Source: Tateyamaria sp. ANG-S1 (GTDB lineage: Bacteria; Pseudomonadota; Alphaproteobacteria; Rhodobacterales; Rhodobacteraceae). From it: DNA of 64,000 nt. Each line of letters begins with the position of its first letter. The stretch's first letter is position 1. Below, in pieces: positions 1 through 7,669 of this stretch. The notes under the pieces are model-generated. The model did no database searches, was not told where the DNA came from, and worked only from the letters and a program-made list of their open reading frames with translations. Made by a program: the position numbers and the translations under genes. The DNA is taken from contig NZ_JWLL01000003.1 of the NCBI RefSeq assembly GCF_000814025.1, positions 124,001 to 188,000 of the forward strand. Reading direction: 5' to 3'.

Positions 1-187
1 ACATGAAACCCCAATCATAGCGTTTCATGTTCATCGGGTACGACAAGGCCGCAGGCATCTGAATGAACGGCCCCGCATCGGTGCCACCATGCTCGATCAC
101 CAGCACCGACTTGCCCGCCTCGGCCAAACGATAGGCCACGGCGCACCCCGCCGACCCGGCCCCCACAATCACGTAATCCGCTTCCAT
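1..187 (-). CDS. betA: Choline dehydrogenase, N-terminal part (runs off left edge)
   Basis: Only the first 62 codons lie in the window. The reading begins [20 protein letters not shown], the FAD-binding Rossmann motif (GxGxxG) of GMC-family oxidoreductases, and continues through the conserved segment around [11 protein letters not shown]. BetA oxidises choline to betaine aldehyde at the inner membrane. The ATG at 185-187 is preceded by a GAAGGTGAGAG ribosome-binding stretch. It lies 252 bases downstream of betB, last in the visible leftward bet gene order, which supports BetA over other GMC alcohol dehydrogenases. The catalytic half cannot be seen. Confidence 0.9.
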   Translation of the reverse strand, partial: MEADYVIVGAGSAGCAVAYRLAEAGKSVLVIEHGGTDAGPFIQMPAALSYPMNMKRYDWGFM

Positions 188-376
188 CTCTCACCTTCCG
201 TGATTCTCCGAAGGGTCAAGGATGCGCAGCACCGCGCGCAGGCGCGGCTCGTCCTTGAGGCTTCGGGGAATCGCATCTCATCCTTGAAAGGGTGTCTTGA
301 GGCGGACAAAGCGCCCTCAAGCACCTCTCAGCACACATCCTTCACATCGCAACTCGCGCAACATCCGCCCCCTGCC

Positions 377-429
377 CGCCCTTTTTCGGAGTGCGGGGTG
401 GGTGGGCGGGCGCGCTCCGAAAAAGGGCG
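377..429. terminator. Long hairpin between betB and betA
   Basis: Bases 377-395 and 411-429 form an inverted repeat of about 19 pairs (one T-G wobble) with a 15-base loop; the core arm is CCCTTTTTCGGAG. It sits in the 252-base betB-betA spacer. No clean T-run follows the stem on the minus strand, so it is either a weak intra-operon terminator or an mRNA-stability element. The remainder of the spacer has no gene I can support. Confidence 0.6.
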
Positions 430-439
430 TCCCGACCCA

Positions 440-1891
440 TCAAAACGGCGCCTCCACATCGCCCATGCGCACATAGACCGACTTCACCTGGCTGTAGTGC
501 TCAATGGCCGCCTTCGAATTCTCGCGCCCCACGCCCGAGGCCTTGACCCCGCCAAAGGGCGCCTCGACCGGCGCGTCATTGTAGCTGTTGATGAAACAGG
601 TTCCCGCCTCGAACCCGGCAGCAACACGGTGCGCACGGGTCAGATCGCGTGTGAACACCCCGGCAGCCAACCCGAACTCCGTGTCATTGGCGCGCGCCAT
701 GACGTCGGCCTCATCCTCGAAATCCAAAACCGCCATGACAGGACCGAAAATCTCTTCCCGCGCGATGGTCATGTCGTCCGTCACGTCGGCGAAAACGGTC
801 GGCTCCAAAAAGAACCCGTCCCGCTCCACCCGCTTGCCACCAGTCACCAGCCGCGCGCCCTCGTCCTGCCCCTTGGCGATGTAGCCCTGCACAATCTCCG
901 TCTGCCGCGCGCTGACCATGGGGCCAAAGCTCGTCTCGGGATCCTGCGGATCACCGATCACCGCTTTGCCCAGCCGCTCGGTCAGACGCGCCAGAAACGC
1001 CTCCTTGATGCCCGACTGCACAAACACCCGCGTCCCGTTGGAACAGACCTGGCCGGAGGAGTAGAAGTTGCCCATGATTGCGCCCGACACCGCATTCTCA
1101 AGATCGGCATCGTCAAAGATGATGAGCGGCGACTTGCCCCCAAGCTCCATGGTCACATGCTTCATCTCGGCCGCAGCGGCGGCATAGACCTTGCGCCCCG
1201 TGGGCACCGAGCCAGTCAGCGACACCTTGTCAACGCGGGGCTCGGACACCAAAGCCGCCCCCACATCGCCCAAGCCCTGCACGACGTTGTAAACACCCGC
1301 GGGCGCGCCCGCCTCGTGCAGAATCTCCGCCACTTTCAAGGCACAAAGCGGCGTCGTCTCGGACGGCTTGAACACCATCGTGTTGCCGCAGGCGAGCGCA
1401 GGTGCCCCCTTCCAGCAGGCAATCTGCGTGGGATAGTTCCACGCCCCGATCCCCACGCACACGCCCAAAGGTTCGCGGCGGGTGTAAACCCAGTCCTCAC
1501 CCAGCGGGATATGCTCGCCCGTCAGGCTTGCGGCCAGACCACCGAAATACTCCAGCGCATCGGCCCCGCTTGTGGCGTCAGCCACGCTCGTCTCCTGATA
1601 GGGCTTGCCGGTGTCATAGGTCTCCAGCACCGACAGCTCGTGATTGCGCGCGCGCAGGATGTCGGCGGCACGGCGCAAGATGCGGCCCCGCTCCGTCCCG
1701 GTCATCGCGGCCCACTCGGCCTGTGCCGCGCGCGCGGATGTCAGCGCCTGATCAATGATCGCGGGCGTCGCGGAATGGACGCGGCCAATGACTTCTCCCG
1801 TCGCCGGATAAATCACGTCAATGGGCGTGCCCGCGGTGTCTTCCACATAAGCGCCACCAATGAAGTGGCTCGCTGTCGGTTGGGTCTGCAT
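440..1891 (-). CDS. betB: Betaine aldehyde dehydrogenase
   Basis: 483 residues, the normal length for BetB. The enzyme oxidises betaine aldehyde to glycine betaine with NAD(P)+ in the cytoplasm, the second step of osmoprotectant synthesis from choline. The aldehyde-dehydrogenase hallmarks are present: general base Glu249 in [10 protein letters not shown] and nucleophile Cys283 in [11 protein letters not shown], plus the nucleotide-binding [10 protein letters not shown] region. The ATG has an AGGAA Shine-Dalgarno. It is 57 bases downstream of the BCCT transporter gene and upstream of betA, so the context agrees with the family assignment. Confidence 0.96.
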   Translation of the reverse strand: MQTQPTASHFIGGAYVEDTAGTPIDVIYPATGEVIGRVHSATPAIIDQALTSARAAQAEWAAMTGTERGRILRRAADILRARNHELSVLETYDTGKPYQETSVADATSGADALEYFGGLAASLTGEHIPLGEDWVYTRREPLGVCVGIGAWNYPTQIACWKGAPALACGNTMVFKPSETTPLCALKVAEILHEAGAPAGVYNVVQGLGDVGAALVSEPRVDKVSLTGSVPTGRKVYAAAAAEMKHVTMELGGKSPLIIFDDADLENAVSGAIMGNFYSSGQVCSNGTRVFVQSGIKEAFLARLTERLGKAVIGDPQDPETSFGPMVSARQTEIVQGYIAKGQDEGARLVTGGKRVERDGFFLEPTVFADVTDDMTIAREEIFGPVMAVLDFEDEADVMARANDTEFGLAAGVFTRDLTRAHRVAAGFEAGTCFINSYNDAPVEAPFGGVKASGVGRENSKAAIEHYSQVKSVYVRMGDVEAPF

Positions 1892-1948
1892 TCAATTCCT
1901 CATGGTGTTGTACGGGGCGACGGGCCACACCCGTCGCCCGCGCGATGT

Positions 1949-3130
1949 CTATTCTGCGGGGGCGGCGTGCATGCTGCGCAAATCACCCAGCGTCTCGCGG
2001 CGGGTCAGCACCCAGGCCAGGCACGCCACATACATCCCGATGACCGCGGTCCCGACCCACTGGATCTGCAACCACTGGCTCTGGAACAGCAAGGTCAGCA
2101 CAAACAGCAGTGCGGCGTTGCCCAGCACGTATTGCACCTTCCCGTAGCGGTCGGCGGTCACGTTCAGATTGTCGGTGTAAAGCCGGATCAGCGAGTCAAA
2201 CGAGTTGATGACAAACAGGATGCCCACAACGGTCATCGACCAATTGACCAGCCCGGTCATGTCGATGCTGTTCAGGTGATACCAATAGGCCACCGTGAAC
2301 CATATGCCCAAAGGGATCGACGGAAAGATCAGGAGTGCGGCCAGCAATTGCCATGTCCGCAGCCCGCCCACGAAGCGCGAGGTGAACTGCCCGATCATGA
2401 TCGACCACGCAAACCACCAGAACAGGTAGAACTCGTGATAATCCGTCAGCGGAATGATGAACTTGTGGATGTTGGCAAAGTACCCGCCGATATTGCTGCC
2501 GGTGCTCAGGAACTCGCCAAAGCCCATGCCCGCATTGATCCACATGCCGGCAATCAGGGCAAAGAACACGAGAGTCGAAGCGACCGACAGGATCTTCACG
2601 TATTTGATGTCGGTCGAGGAATAGGACGCCGCCAGGATCACCAGGAAGCAGATGACGTAAAAGGCCGGGATCACCGTCTCGCCGTCGCCCACTTCGGGGA
2701 TGTAGTAAGGCATGTAGATCAGGAACAGCGCGCCGGTGAACGCACAGGTCGTGATGATCACCATGTTGTTGATCAGCTTCACGATCCCGTTCTCAAAGAA
2801 CTTCACGCGCGGCTCGATGGCGCAGAAATAGAATGCGGTCAGGAAGTAGAACGCCCAGATCAGAAAGCCCCAGAACCCGAACTCCAGCGCCAGCGGGTTG
2901 GTAAACGCATAGGCCGGTTCCGCCGCCGTATCGGCATAAAGCGGGAAGTCAAAAGCGATCGGGAACATGATCAATCCGACATCCAGACCGGATGTGAACA
3001 GGATCGCGATAAAGACAAACAGGCTGACCGGTTGCGGCCCGGTCAGGCGCACATTCCAGTATTTGATGGTGACAAAGGCAACCAGCACAAAGGCCAGGAT
3101 CACCCCGAAAGAAATGATTGTCGTAAGCAT
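1949..3130 (-). CDS. BCCT-family choline/betaine transporter, short form
   Basis: 393 residues with about eleven hydrophobic segments. The segment around residues 230-260 (FYLFWWFAWSIMIGQF, then TSRFVGGLR) matches the aromatic signature helix of betaine/choline/carnitine transporters, and GMWINAGMG is similar to the family's glycine-rich helix. Canonical BCCTs are usually over 500 residues with 12 helices and charged tails, so this is a reduced version seen in roseobacter-type bet operons. I chose the ATG at 3130 because GGAGGGACC lies just upstream; an upstream in-frame start at 3184 would add 18 residues without a good ribosome site. Its place between betC and betB suggests it imports choline or choline-O-sulfate; the exact substrate is inferred. 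Confidence 0.85.
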   Translation of the reverse strand: MLTTIISFGVILAFVLVAFVTIKYWNVRLTGPQPVSLFVFIAILFTSGLDVGLIMFPIAFDFPLYADTAAEPAYAFTNPLALEFGFWGFLIWAFYFLTAFYFCAIEPRVKFFENGIVKLINNMVIITTCAFTGALFLIYMPYYIPEVGDGETVIPAFYVICFLVILAASYSSTDIKYVKILSVASTLVFFALIAGMWINAGMGFGEFLSTGSNIGGYFANIHKFIIPLTDYHEFYLFWWFAWSIMIGQFTSRFVGGLRTWQLLAALLIFPSIPLGIWFTVAYWYHLNSIDMTGLVNWSMTVVGILFVINSFDSLIRLYTDNLNVTADRYGKVQYVLGNAALLFVLTLLFQSQWLQIQWVGTAVIGMYVACLAWVLTRRETLGDLRSMHAAPAE

Positions 3131-3218
3131 AAAATAGGTCCCTCCATGTTGACCCGTTGGCTGTGGCGCTTGGTAAGAACCCATCGTCTGCCCACGCCAA
3201 GGGTCTTCATGCGATGGT

Positions 3219-4727
3219 TTATTCTCCGCGGGGAAACCGCTGATTTTCCTCTAAAACATTCAAATCCATATGATTGCGCATGTAGCGCTCGGATGCCTTT
3301 TGCAGCGGCTGGTAATCCCAGGGGTAATACCCACCTTGCCGCAAAGCCTCGTACACCACCCAGCGCCGCGCCTGCGATGCGCGCACGTCGGCGTCAAAAC
3401 GCGCAAGGTCCCACCGCGCATCTGCCTTGGCCTGCAATTGGCTAAGCGTACCCTGATGCGCAGGCACATCCGCAAGGTTGGTCAACTCATGCGGATCAGC
3501 CTCAAGATCAAACAGCTGGTCCGGGTCCAGCGCACAGCGGTTGTACTTCCACTTGCCATAGCGCAGCGACACCATCGGCGCATAAGACGCCTCGGCCGCA
3601 TACTCCATCGCAACAGGCTCGGTGCGCTCCACACCCTGCCCCTGCGGCACCAGCGATTGCCCAGTGGTCCACGGCATCACCTCGGACATGTCCACACCCG
3701 CCAGATCACAGAGCGTCGGGCACACATCAATGTTGCTCACCGGGTCAGTCACCAGCCCCGGCTCCATCGACGGGGCCGCAATCATCAACGGCACCCGCGA
3801 CGACCCTTCGTAGAAGGACATCTTGAACCACAGCCCCCGCGCGCCCAGCATGTCACCATGGTCGGACACGAACAGGATGATGGCCTCTTGCCGCGTGCCT
3901 TCCAGCGCCTCCAATACCTCACCGATCTTGTCGTCCAGATATGAGATGTTGGCGAAGTATGCCCGACGCGACCGGCGAATATCCTCATCCGAGATCGTGA
4001 AGTTATCCCGGTCATTGGCATCCAGAATGCGCTGCGAATGAGGGTCCTGATCCTCATAGGGGATCGGCCCCACCTCCGGCATCAGGTGTTCGCAATCCTC
4101 GTAGAGGTCCCAATACTTCTTACGCGCCACATAAGGGTCATGCGGGTGCGTAAAGCTGACAGTCAGGCACCACGGGCGCCGATCATGCCCTCGTCCCAGA
4201 TCATAGATCTTGCGCGTGGCGTGATAGGCCACCTCGTCATCAAACTCGAGCTGGTTGGTGATCTCGGCCACCCCCGCGCCAGTGACAGACCCCATGTTGT
4301 GATACCACCAGTCAATCCGCTCGCCCGGCTTGCGATAGTCCGGCGTCCAGCCGAAATCGGGTGGATACACATCCGTGGTCAGCCGCTCCTCGAACCCGTG
4401 CAACTGGTCTGGCCCGACAAAGTGCATCTTGCCAGACAGGCACGTCTGATACCCCGCGCGGCGCAGATGGTGGGCGTAGGTGGGGATCGATGACGGAAAC
4501 TCAGCCGCATTGTCATAGACGCCAGTCGCACTGGGCAACTGCCCCGACATAAACGCGGCACGCCCCGGCGCGCACAGCGGCGAGGCGGTATAGGCGTTCC
4601 GAAACCGCGTCGACCGCGCTGCCAACTTCTTCAGGTTCGGTGCGTGCAACCACTCGGCAGGACCATCGGGAAACAACGTCCCGTTCAACTGATCCACCAT
4701 GAAAATCAGGATGTTGGGCCGCGTCAT
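3219..4727 (-). CDS. betC: Choline-sulfatase
   Basis: 502 residues, the normal BetC length. It hydrolyses choline-O-sulfate to choline and sulfate, feeding the BetA/BetB steps. The alkaline-phosphatase-fold start RPNILIFMVDQLNG contains the metal-binding Asp. The sulfatase signature C-x-P-x-R appears as CAPGR with Cys52 expected to be converted to formylglycine, and FVSDHGDMLGARGLW carries the second metal-binding Asp-His. The C-terminal region ending in YMRNHMDLN is of the choline-sulfatase type. The start overlaps the betI stop by four bases (ATGA), indicating translational coupling. Confidence 0.96.
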   Translation of the reverse strand: MTRPNILIFMVDQLNGTLFPDGPAEWLHAPNLKKLAARSTRFRNAYTASPLCAPGRAAFMSGQLPSATGVYDNAAEFPSSIPTYAHHLRRAGYQTCLSGKMHFVGPDQLHGFEERLTTDVYPPDFGWTPDYRKPGERIDWWYHNMGSVTGAGVAEITNQLEFDDEVAYHATRKIYDLGRGHDRRPWCLTVSFTHPHDPYVARKKYWDLYEDCEHLMPEVGPIPYEDQDPHSQRILDANDRDNFTISDEDIRRSRRAYFANISYLDDKIGEVLEALEGTRQEAIILFVSDHGDMLGARGLWFKMSFYEGSSRVPLMIAAPSMEPGLVTDPVSNIDVCPTLCDLAGVDMSEVMPWTTGQSLVPQGQGVERTEPVAMEYAAEASYAPMVSLRYGKWKYNRCALDPDQLFDLEADPHELTNLADVPAHQGTLSQLQAKADARWDLARFDADVRASQARRWVVYEALRQGGYYPWDYQPLQKASERYMRNHMDLNVLEENQRFPRGE

Positions 4728-5299
4728 TGATAGGCCCCCGTCAAGGTATCCAGCGCCCGCAAGGCCGTCGCCTGCGCCGCATCGCGCGACGCATCCTTCG
4801 ACAACGCCGCCCGCAGATAGAGCCCATCAATCAGCGCCCCCAACATCTCGGCATCCCCACGCGGATCACAGCTGAGCCCCCTCAGCGCATAGGTCAGGTT
4901 CGACCGCAAACGCCGTTGGTACAACGCGAGCAAACGGTGCGTCTCAGGATGGGTCGTTGCCTGCGCATAGAGCGTCATCCACGCGCCCACGGTCGCTGGC
5001 GCAAAGCTCGATGGCGCAAAGCTGGCCGCAATCAACGCCTCTGCCCGTTCCCGCGATGTCCGCGCGCCGCGCAGCTCTTCGACAACCTCCTTGCGAAAAT
5101 CGCGCAGGATCTGCGCCATAGCCGCCAGGAAAATCTGGTGCTTACCGCCGAAATAATGGTGCGCCAAGGCCGAGGACATCCCCGCCCGCTTGGCGATCTG
5201 GCCCACGGTCACATCAAGCGACCCGGCCTCCCCGATCTCGGCAATCGTCGCCTCGACCAGCGCCGCCCGACGGATCGGTTCCATCCCAATTTTCGGCAC
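4724..5299 (-). CDS. betI: TetR-family repressor of the bet operon
   Basis: About 191 residues. The N-terminal helix-turn-helix reads VTVGQIAKRAGMSSALAHHYF, characteristic of BetI, followed by a ligand-binding helical domain. Known BetI proteins repress choline-pathway genes and are relieved by choline. The start is ambiguous: a TTG at 5317, an ATG at 5311 and a GTG at 5299 are all in frame. I prefer the GTG because it gives the family-typical beginning (M)PKIGMEPIRR and has GGGGGTG upstream. It is the first gene of the leftward operon betI-betC-BCCT-betB-betA and overlaps betC by four bases. Confidence 0.92.
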   Translation of the reverse strand: MPKIGMEPIRRAALVEATIAEIGEAGSLDVTVGQIAKRAGMSSALAHHYFGGKHQIFLAAMAQILRDFRKEVVEELRGARTSRERAEALIAASFAPSSFAPATVGAWMTLYAQATTHPETHRLLALYQRRLRSNLTYALRGLSCDPRGDAEMLGALIDGLYLRAALSKDASRDAAQATALRALDTLTGAYQ

Positions 5300-5344
5300 A
5301 TGCACCCCCATTCGCAAAGATGCGGCGTAACGTGCCGGTTTTTT

Positions 5345-5358
5345 ATTGACCCGTCAAT
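5345..5358. promoter_or_regulatory. Candidate BetI operator
   Basis: ATTGAC-CC-GTCAAT is a perfect 6+6 dyad lying 27-46 bases upstream of the possible betI starts, flanked by T-rich sequence. BetI sites in other bacteria are dyads with ATTGA half-sites, so autoregulation of the bet operon from here is a reasonable inference. Confidence 0.6.
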
Positions 5359-5370
5359 CAACAAAACCCG

Positions 5371-6273
5371 TCACAGTTTCGTCGCCGGGCTGGGCGGCGT
5401 GATTGGCGCACGTTTCAGCACCGCTTCGCGCCAGGTGATGAAAGAAACGGCAGCCAGAATCAGCGACCCGCCCAGGATCACCCAGACATCCACCGGCTCG
5501 GCAAAGACAAGCGCGCCCAGCAACACGGCCCACACCAATTGCAAAAACGTCACCGGCTGCGTGACGGTCACGGGGGCCGCGGCAAAGGCCATTGTCATCG
5601 TGTAATGCCCGGCGGTCGCGAAACAGGCGACAAGGAACAGCAGGCCCAGCTCCCACCCCGTCGGCCACACCCAGTTGGCAAGCGCAAAGGGGGCCAAACA
5701 GATCGTCACCACGATGGACAGCATCGCCACGACAACAGCCGGTTTCGCCTCATCCGCCATGATCTTGGCCAGCAGGTACGACCCCGCAAAACTGACGGCA
5801 CAGAACAGCATCGCGATATGCCCCGGCGCCACCTCGCGAAACCCGGGGCGCAATATCACCGCCGTCCCGATCAACGCCACGGCAATCGCCGCAATCCGGC
5901 GCAACGCCAACCGCTCTCCCAGAAACAGAGCCGCGCCAATGCTCACGTACACGGGCGCGAGGTAGTTCATCGCCGTCACCTCGGCGATGGGAATGCGGGT
6001 CATGGCAAAGAACCACAGGATCACGCCACCGGTATGAAACGCCCCCCGCAGCGTGAACAGCTTCCATTGCCGCCCCGTCAGATGCGCCGCCTTCAACGCG
6101 GGCAACATCGGCAGCAGAAACACCAGCCCCAGCAAATACCGCAAAAACGCCGCTTCAGCCGGGGGAATGCGGTCGCCCATATATTTCACCAGCGCCGTGA
6201 CCGCGACAAAGCAAAAGCCAGTCACCAGCATCCAGAAAATGGCAACAAGCGGACGAGAGGGGGAAGAGTTCAT
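5371..6273 (-). CDS. EamA-family (DMT superfamily) transporter
   Basis: 300 residues with about ten membrane helices arranged as two EamA repeats. The first repeat contains the loop RIPPAEAAFLRYLLG and the second the motif TVTQPVTFLQLVWAVLLGALVF, typical of drug/metabolite exporters of the RhaT/YdcZ-like group. The ATG at 6273 was chosen over an upstream start at 6366, whose extra 31 residues look unlike a real N-terminus. It points the same way as betI, ends 53 bases before the betI TTG, and is probably a separate unit. The substrate is not readable from sequence. Confidence 0.85.
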   Translation of the reverse strand: MNSSPSRPLVAIFWMLVTGFCFVAVTALVKYMGDRIPPAEAAFLRYLLGLVFLLPMLPALKAAHLTGRQWKLFTLRGAFHTGGVILWFFAMTRIPIAEVTAMNYLAPVYVSIGAALFLGERLALRRIAAIAVALIGTAVILRPGFREVAPGHIAMLFCAVSFAGSYLLAKIMADEAKPAVVVAMLSIVVTICLAPFALANWVWPTGWELGLLFLVACFATAGHYTMTMAFAAAPVTVTQPVTFLQLVWAVLLGALVFAEPVDVWVILGGSLILAAVSFITWREAVLKRAPITPPSPATKL

Positions 6274-6736
6274 GCGCCCATCAACCCCAAAAGCGGGGTT
6301 AAGCACAAGGCGCGACAGCAGCAGCAACAGATGGCAGTCATGCACGGCAGAAAGCATCTGCATCACTGAAACCGCGTGTCACAAGACAAGCGCCGTCACG
6401 CTCGGATGGCAAGGATCCGCAACAGCGACACAAAACATCCGGGAACGAAAGCGCAATACCTGAGTTCACACAGCAAGCCCAAAGGACGCATCGATATGAA
6501 CTCCGCACCGCAACCCCGCACGAGCCATACGTTTTTTGCACAGCAGCCTTGCGCAAATGTGCAGAGTATTCTCGGTAAACACTTCCTATATGCTGGCGAC
6601 CCGCGTGCAATATCACGCATTCCTACTGCCAGCAGATGTCATCTGACACAGGTATCACGTTGATCTGATCTTTGATGATTGGCGTATGACCTTACAGACG
6701 CCATATGCTGGTCAACGATAACAAGGATGAAATCCG
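6274..6736. other. Intergenic region without a supported gene
   Basis: 463 bases between the divergent DMT transporter and the 78-aa gene. Open frames on both strands here are short, Cys- or Arg-rich and lack convincing ribosome sites. The right end, roughly 6655-6735, is more A/T-rich and should hold the promoter of the small gene at 6737. Confidence 0.5.
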
Positions 6737-6973
6737 ATGCTTGACGATAGACATACCGTTGATCTGACCAAGCAGGACCTCGAATTGATCGAGGCTGCGC
6801 TCCAGACCCAGGAAAAGATCCTGTCCGTGCAAAGCCGCGCGGGCGGTGCCGCTGCTCGCACACGGCTCAATGATCTCAAAGGGCTGATGCGCCGCCTGCG
6901 CCGCCAGACCCCTGCCCCCCATGCCGATGGCACCCAAAGCTGGAGCCAGGTGGCCCGGCAGCTGTTTTTCTAA
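6737..6973 (+). CDS. Small conserved helical protein of unknown function
   Basis: 78 residues, charged and predicted largely helical; no signal peptide or membrane segment. The middle (LTKQDLELIEAALQTQEKIL) has a heptad-like pattern suggesting a short coiled coil. AAGGATG lies upstream of the ATG at a slightly long spacing of about 7-10 bases. It stands alone, with its own Rho-independent terminator directly behind. I do not recognise a characterised family. The codon choice and terminator favour a real gene. Confidence 0.65.
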   Translation: MLDDRHTVDLTKQDLELIEAALQTQEKILSVQSRAGGAAARTRLNDLKGLMRRLRRQTPAPHADGTQSWSQVARQLFF

Positions 6974-7008
6974 TCCGGCTCAGATCAAATTTTCATAACA
7001 ATACAATG

Positions 7009-7038
7009 ACGCCGCCCCATATCCAAGGGCGGCGTTTT
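7009..7038 (+). terminator. Rho-independent terminator of the 78-aa gene
   Basis: ACGCCGCCC and GGGCGGCGT pair across a nine-base loop, followed by TTTT, 36 bases after the stop at 6973. Confidence 0.85.
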
Positions 7039-7669
7039 GATGTCATGGGTTCAGTGTTCGCAAGCGCACATGCCTGAACTCAAGCCCCGACCTTCGATCC
7101 CGCAACGTGCGTCCATGGCAGCAATGCCGCGGCCCGGATCAGACTGAGGGGAAAGCCCGCACTTCATCGCGACGGAATGCATAAAAAACAGCCAGACGAC
7201 AGGCGCGCGCGACGCTCTATTACACGCCGTACAGCGGAACCAAAATTCGTGCTTTTTCCCAGAAATCCGGCCCTTTCCGGGATACGCGCACCGTGCCGTC
7301 GGCGCGGTACGGCGCACATGGTGCGCCCAGCAAAACCGCGGCCCTGCGCGAAAACATGCCACCGACATATCGATACATTCCAAGCGCTTGAAAGACGGTT
7401 TACCCCGCCATAACCTTCAACCCAAACGTGTAGTGCGGTTATGTGTATCGGCTCAGGTACCCCCATTTGAATTCTGACTTTGTGCCGTCCTCCGGCACGA
7501 GGGTGAATGAAATTGCGCCCTTCTGGCCGTCGGTCGCCGCCACATCAACAAGGTCCGTCATTGCTGAACAAAAGCCATCTCAAAAGTAACGCCCATTTCG
7601 CTCCTGCTGCCAAAGCGGCGTGTTTTTCAGGGAAGCCACATTTTTTTTAAGAGTTGAAGGACACTGACA
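7039..7669. other. Long intergenic region before the PA14-RTX-Hint gene
   Basis: About 630 bases with no open frame I can support on either strand. It contains an imperfect hairpin at 7286-7326 (GCGCACC ... GGTGCGC). The last 60 bases before 7670 are A/T-rich with a T-run and a GAAGGA ribosome site. The length suggests a regulated promoter for the large secreted-protein gene, but I see no recognisable operator. Confidence 0.45.

Noticed and set aside
89-3445. A 1118-codon rightward open frame across the bet genes
   Set aside because: It is antisense to betB, the BCCT gene and part of betC, is rich in His/Arg/Gln and has no domain; long antisense frames are expected at this G+C content.
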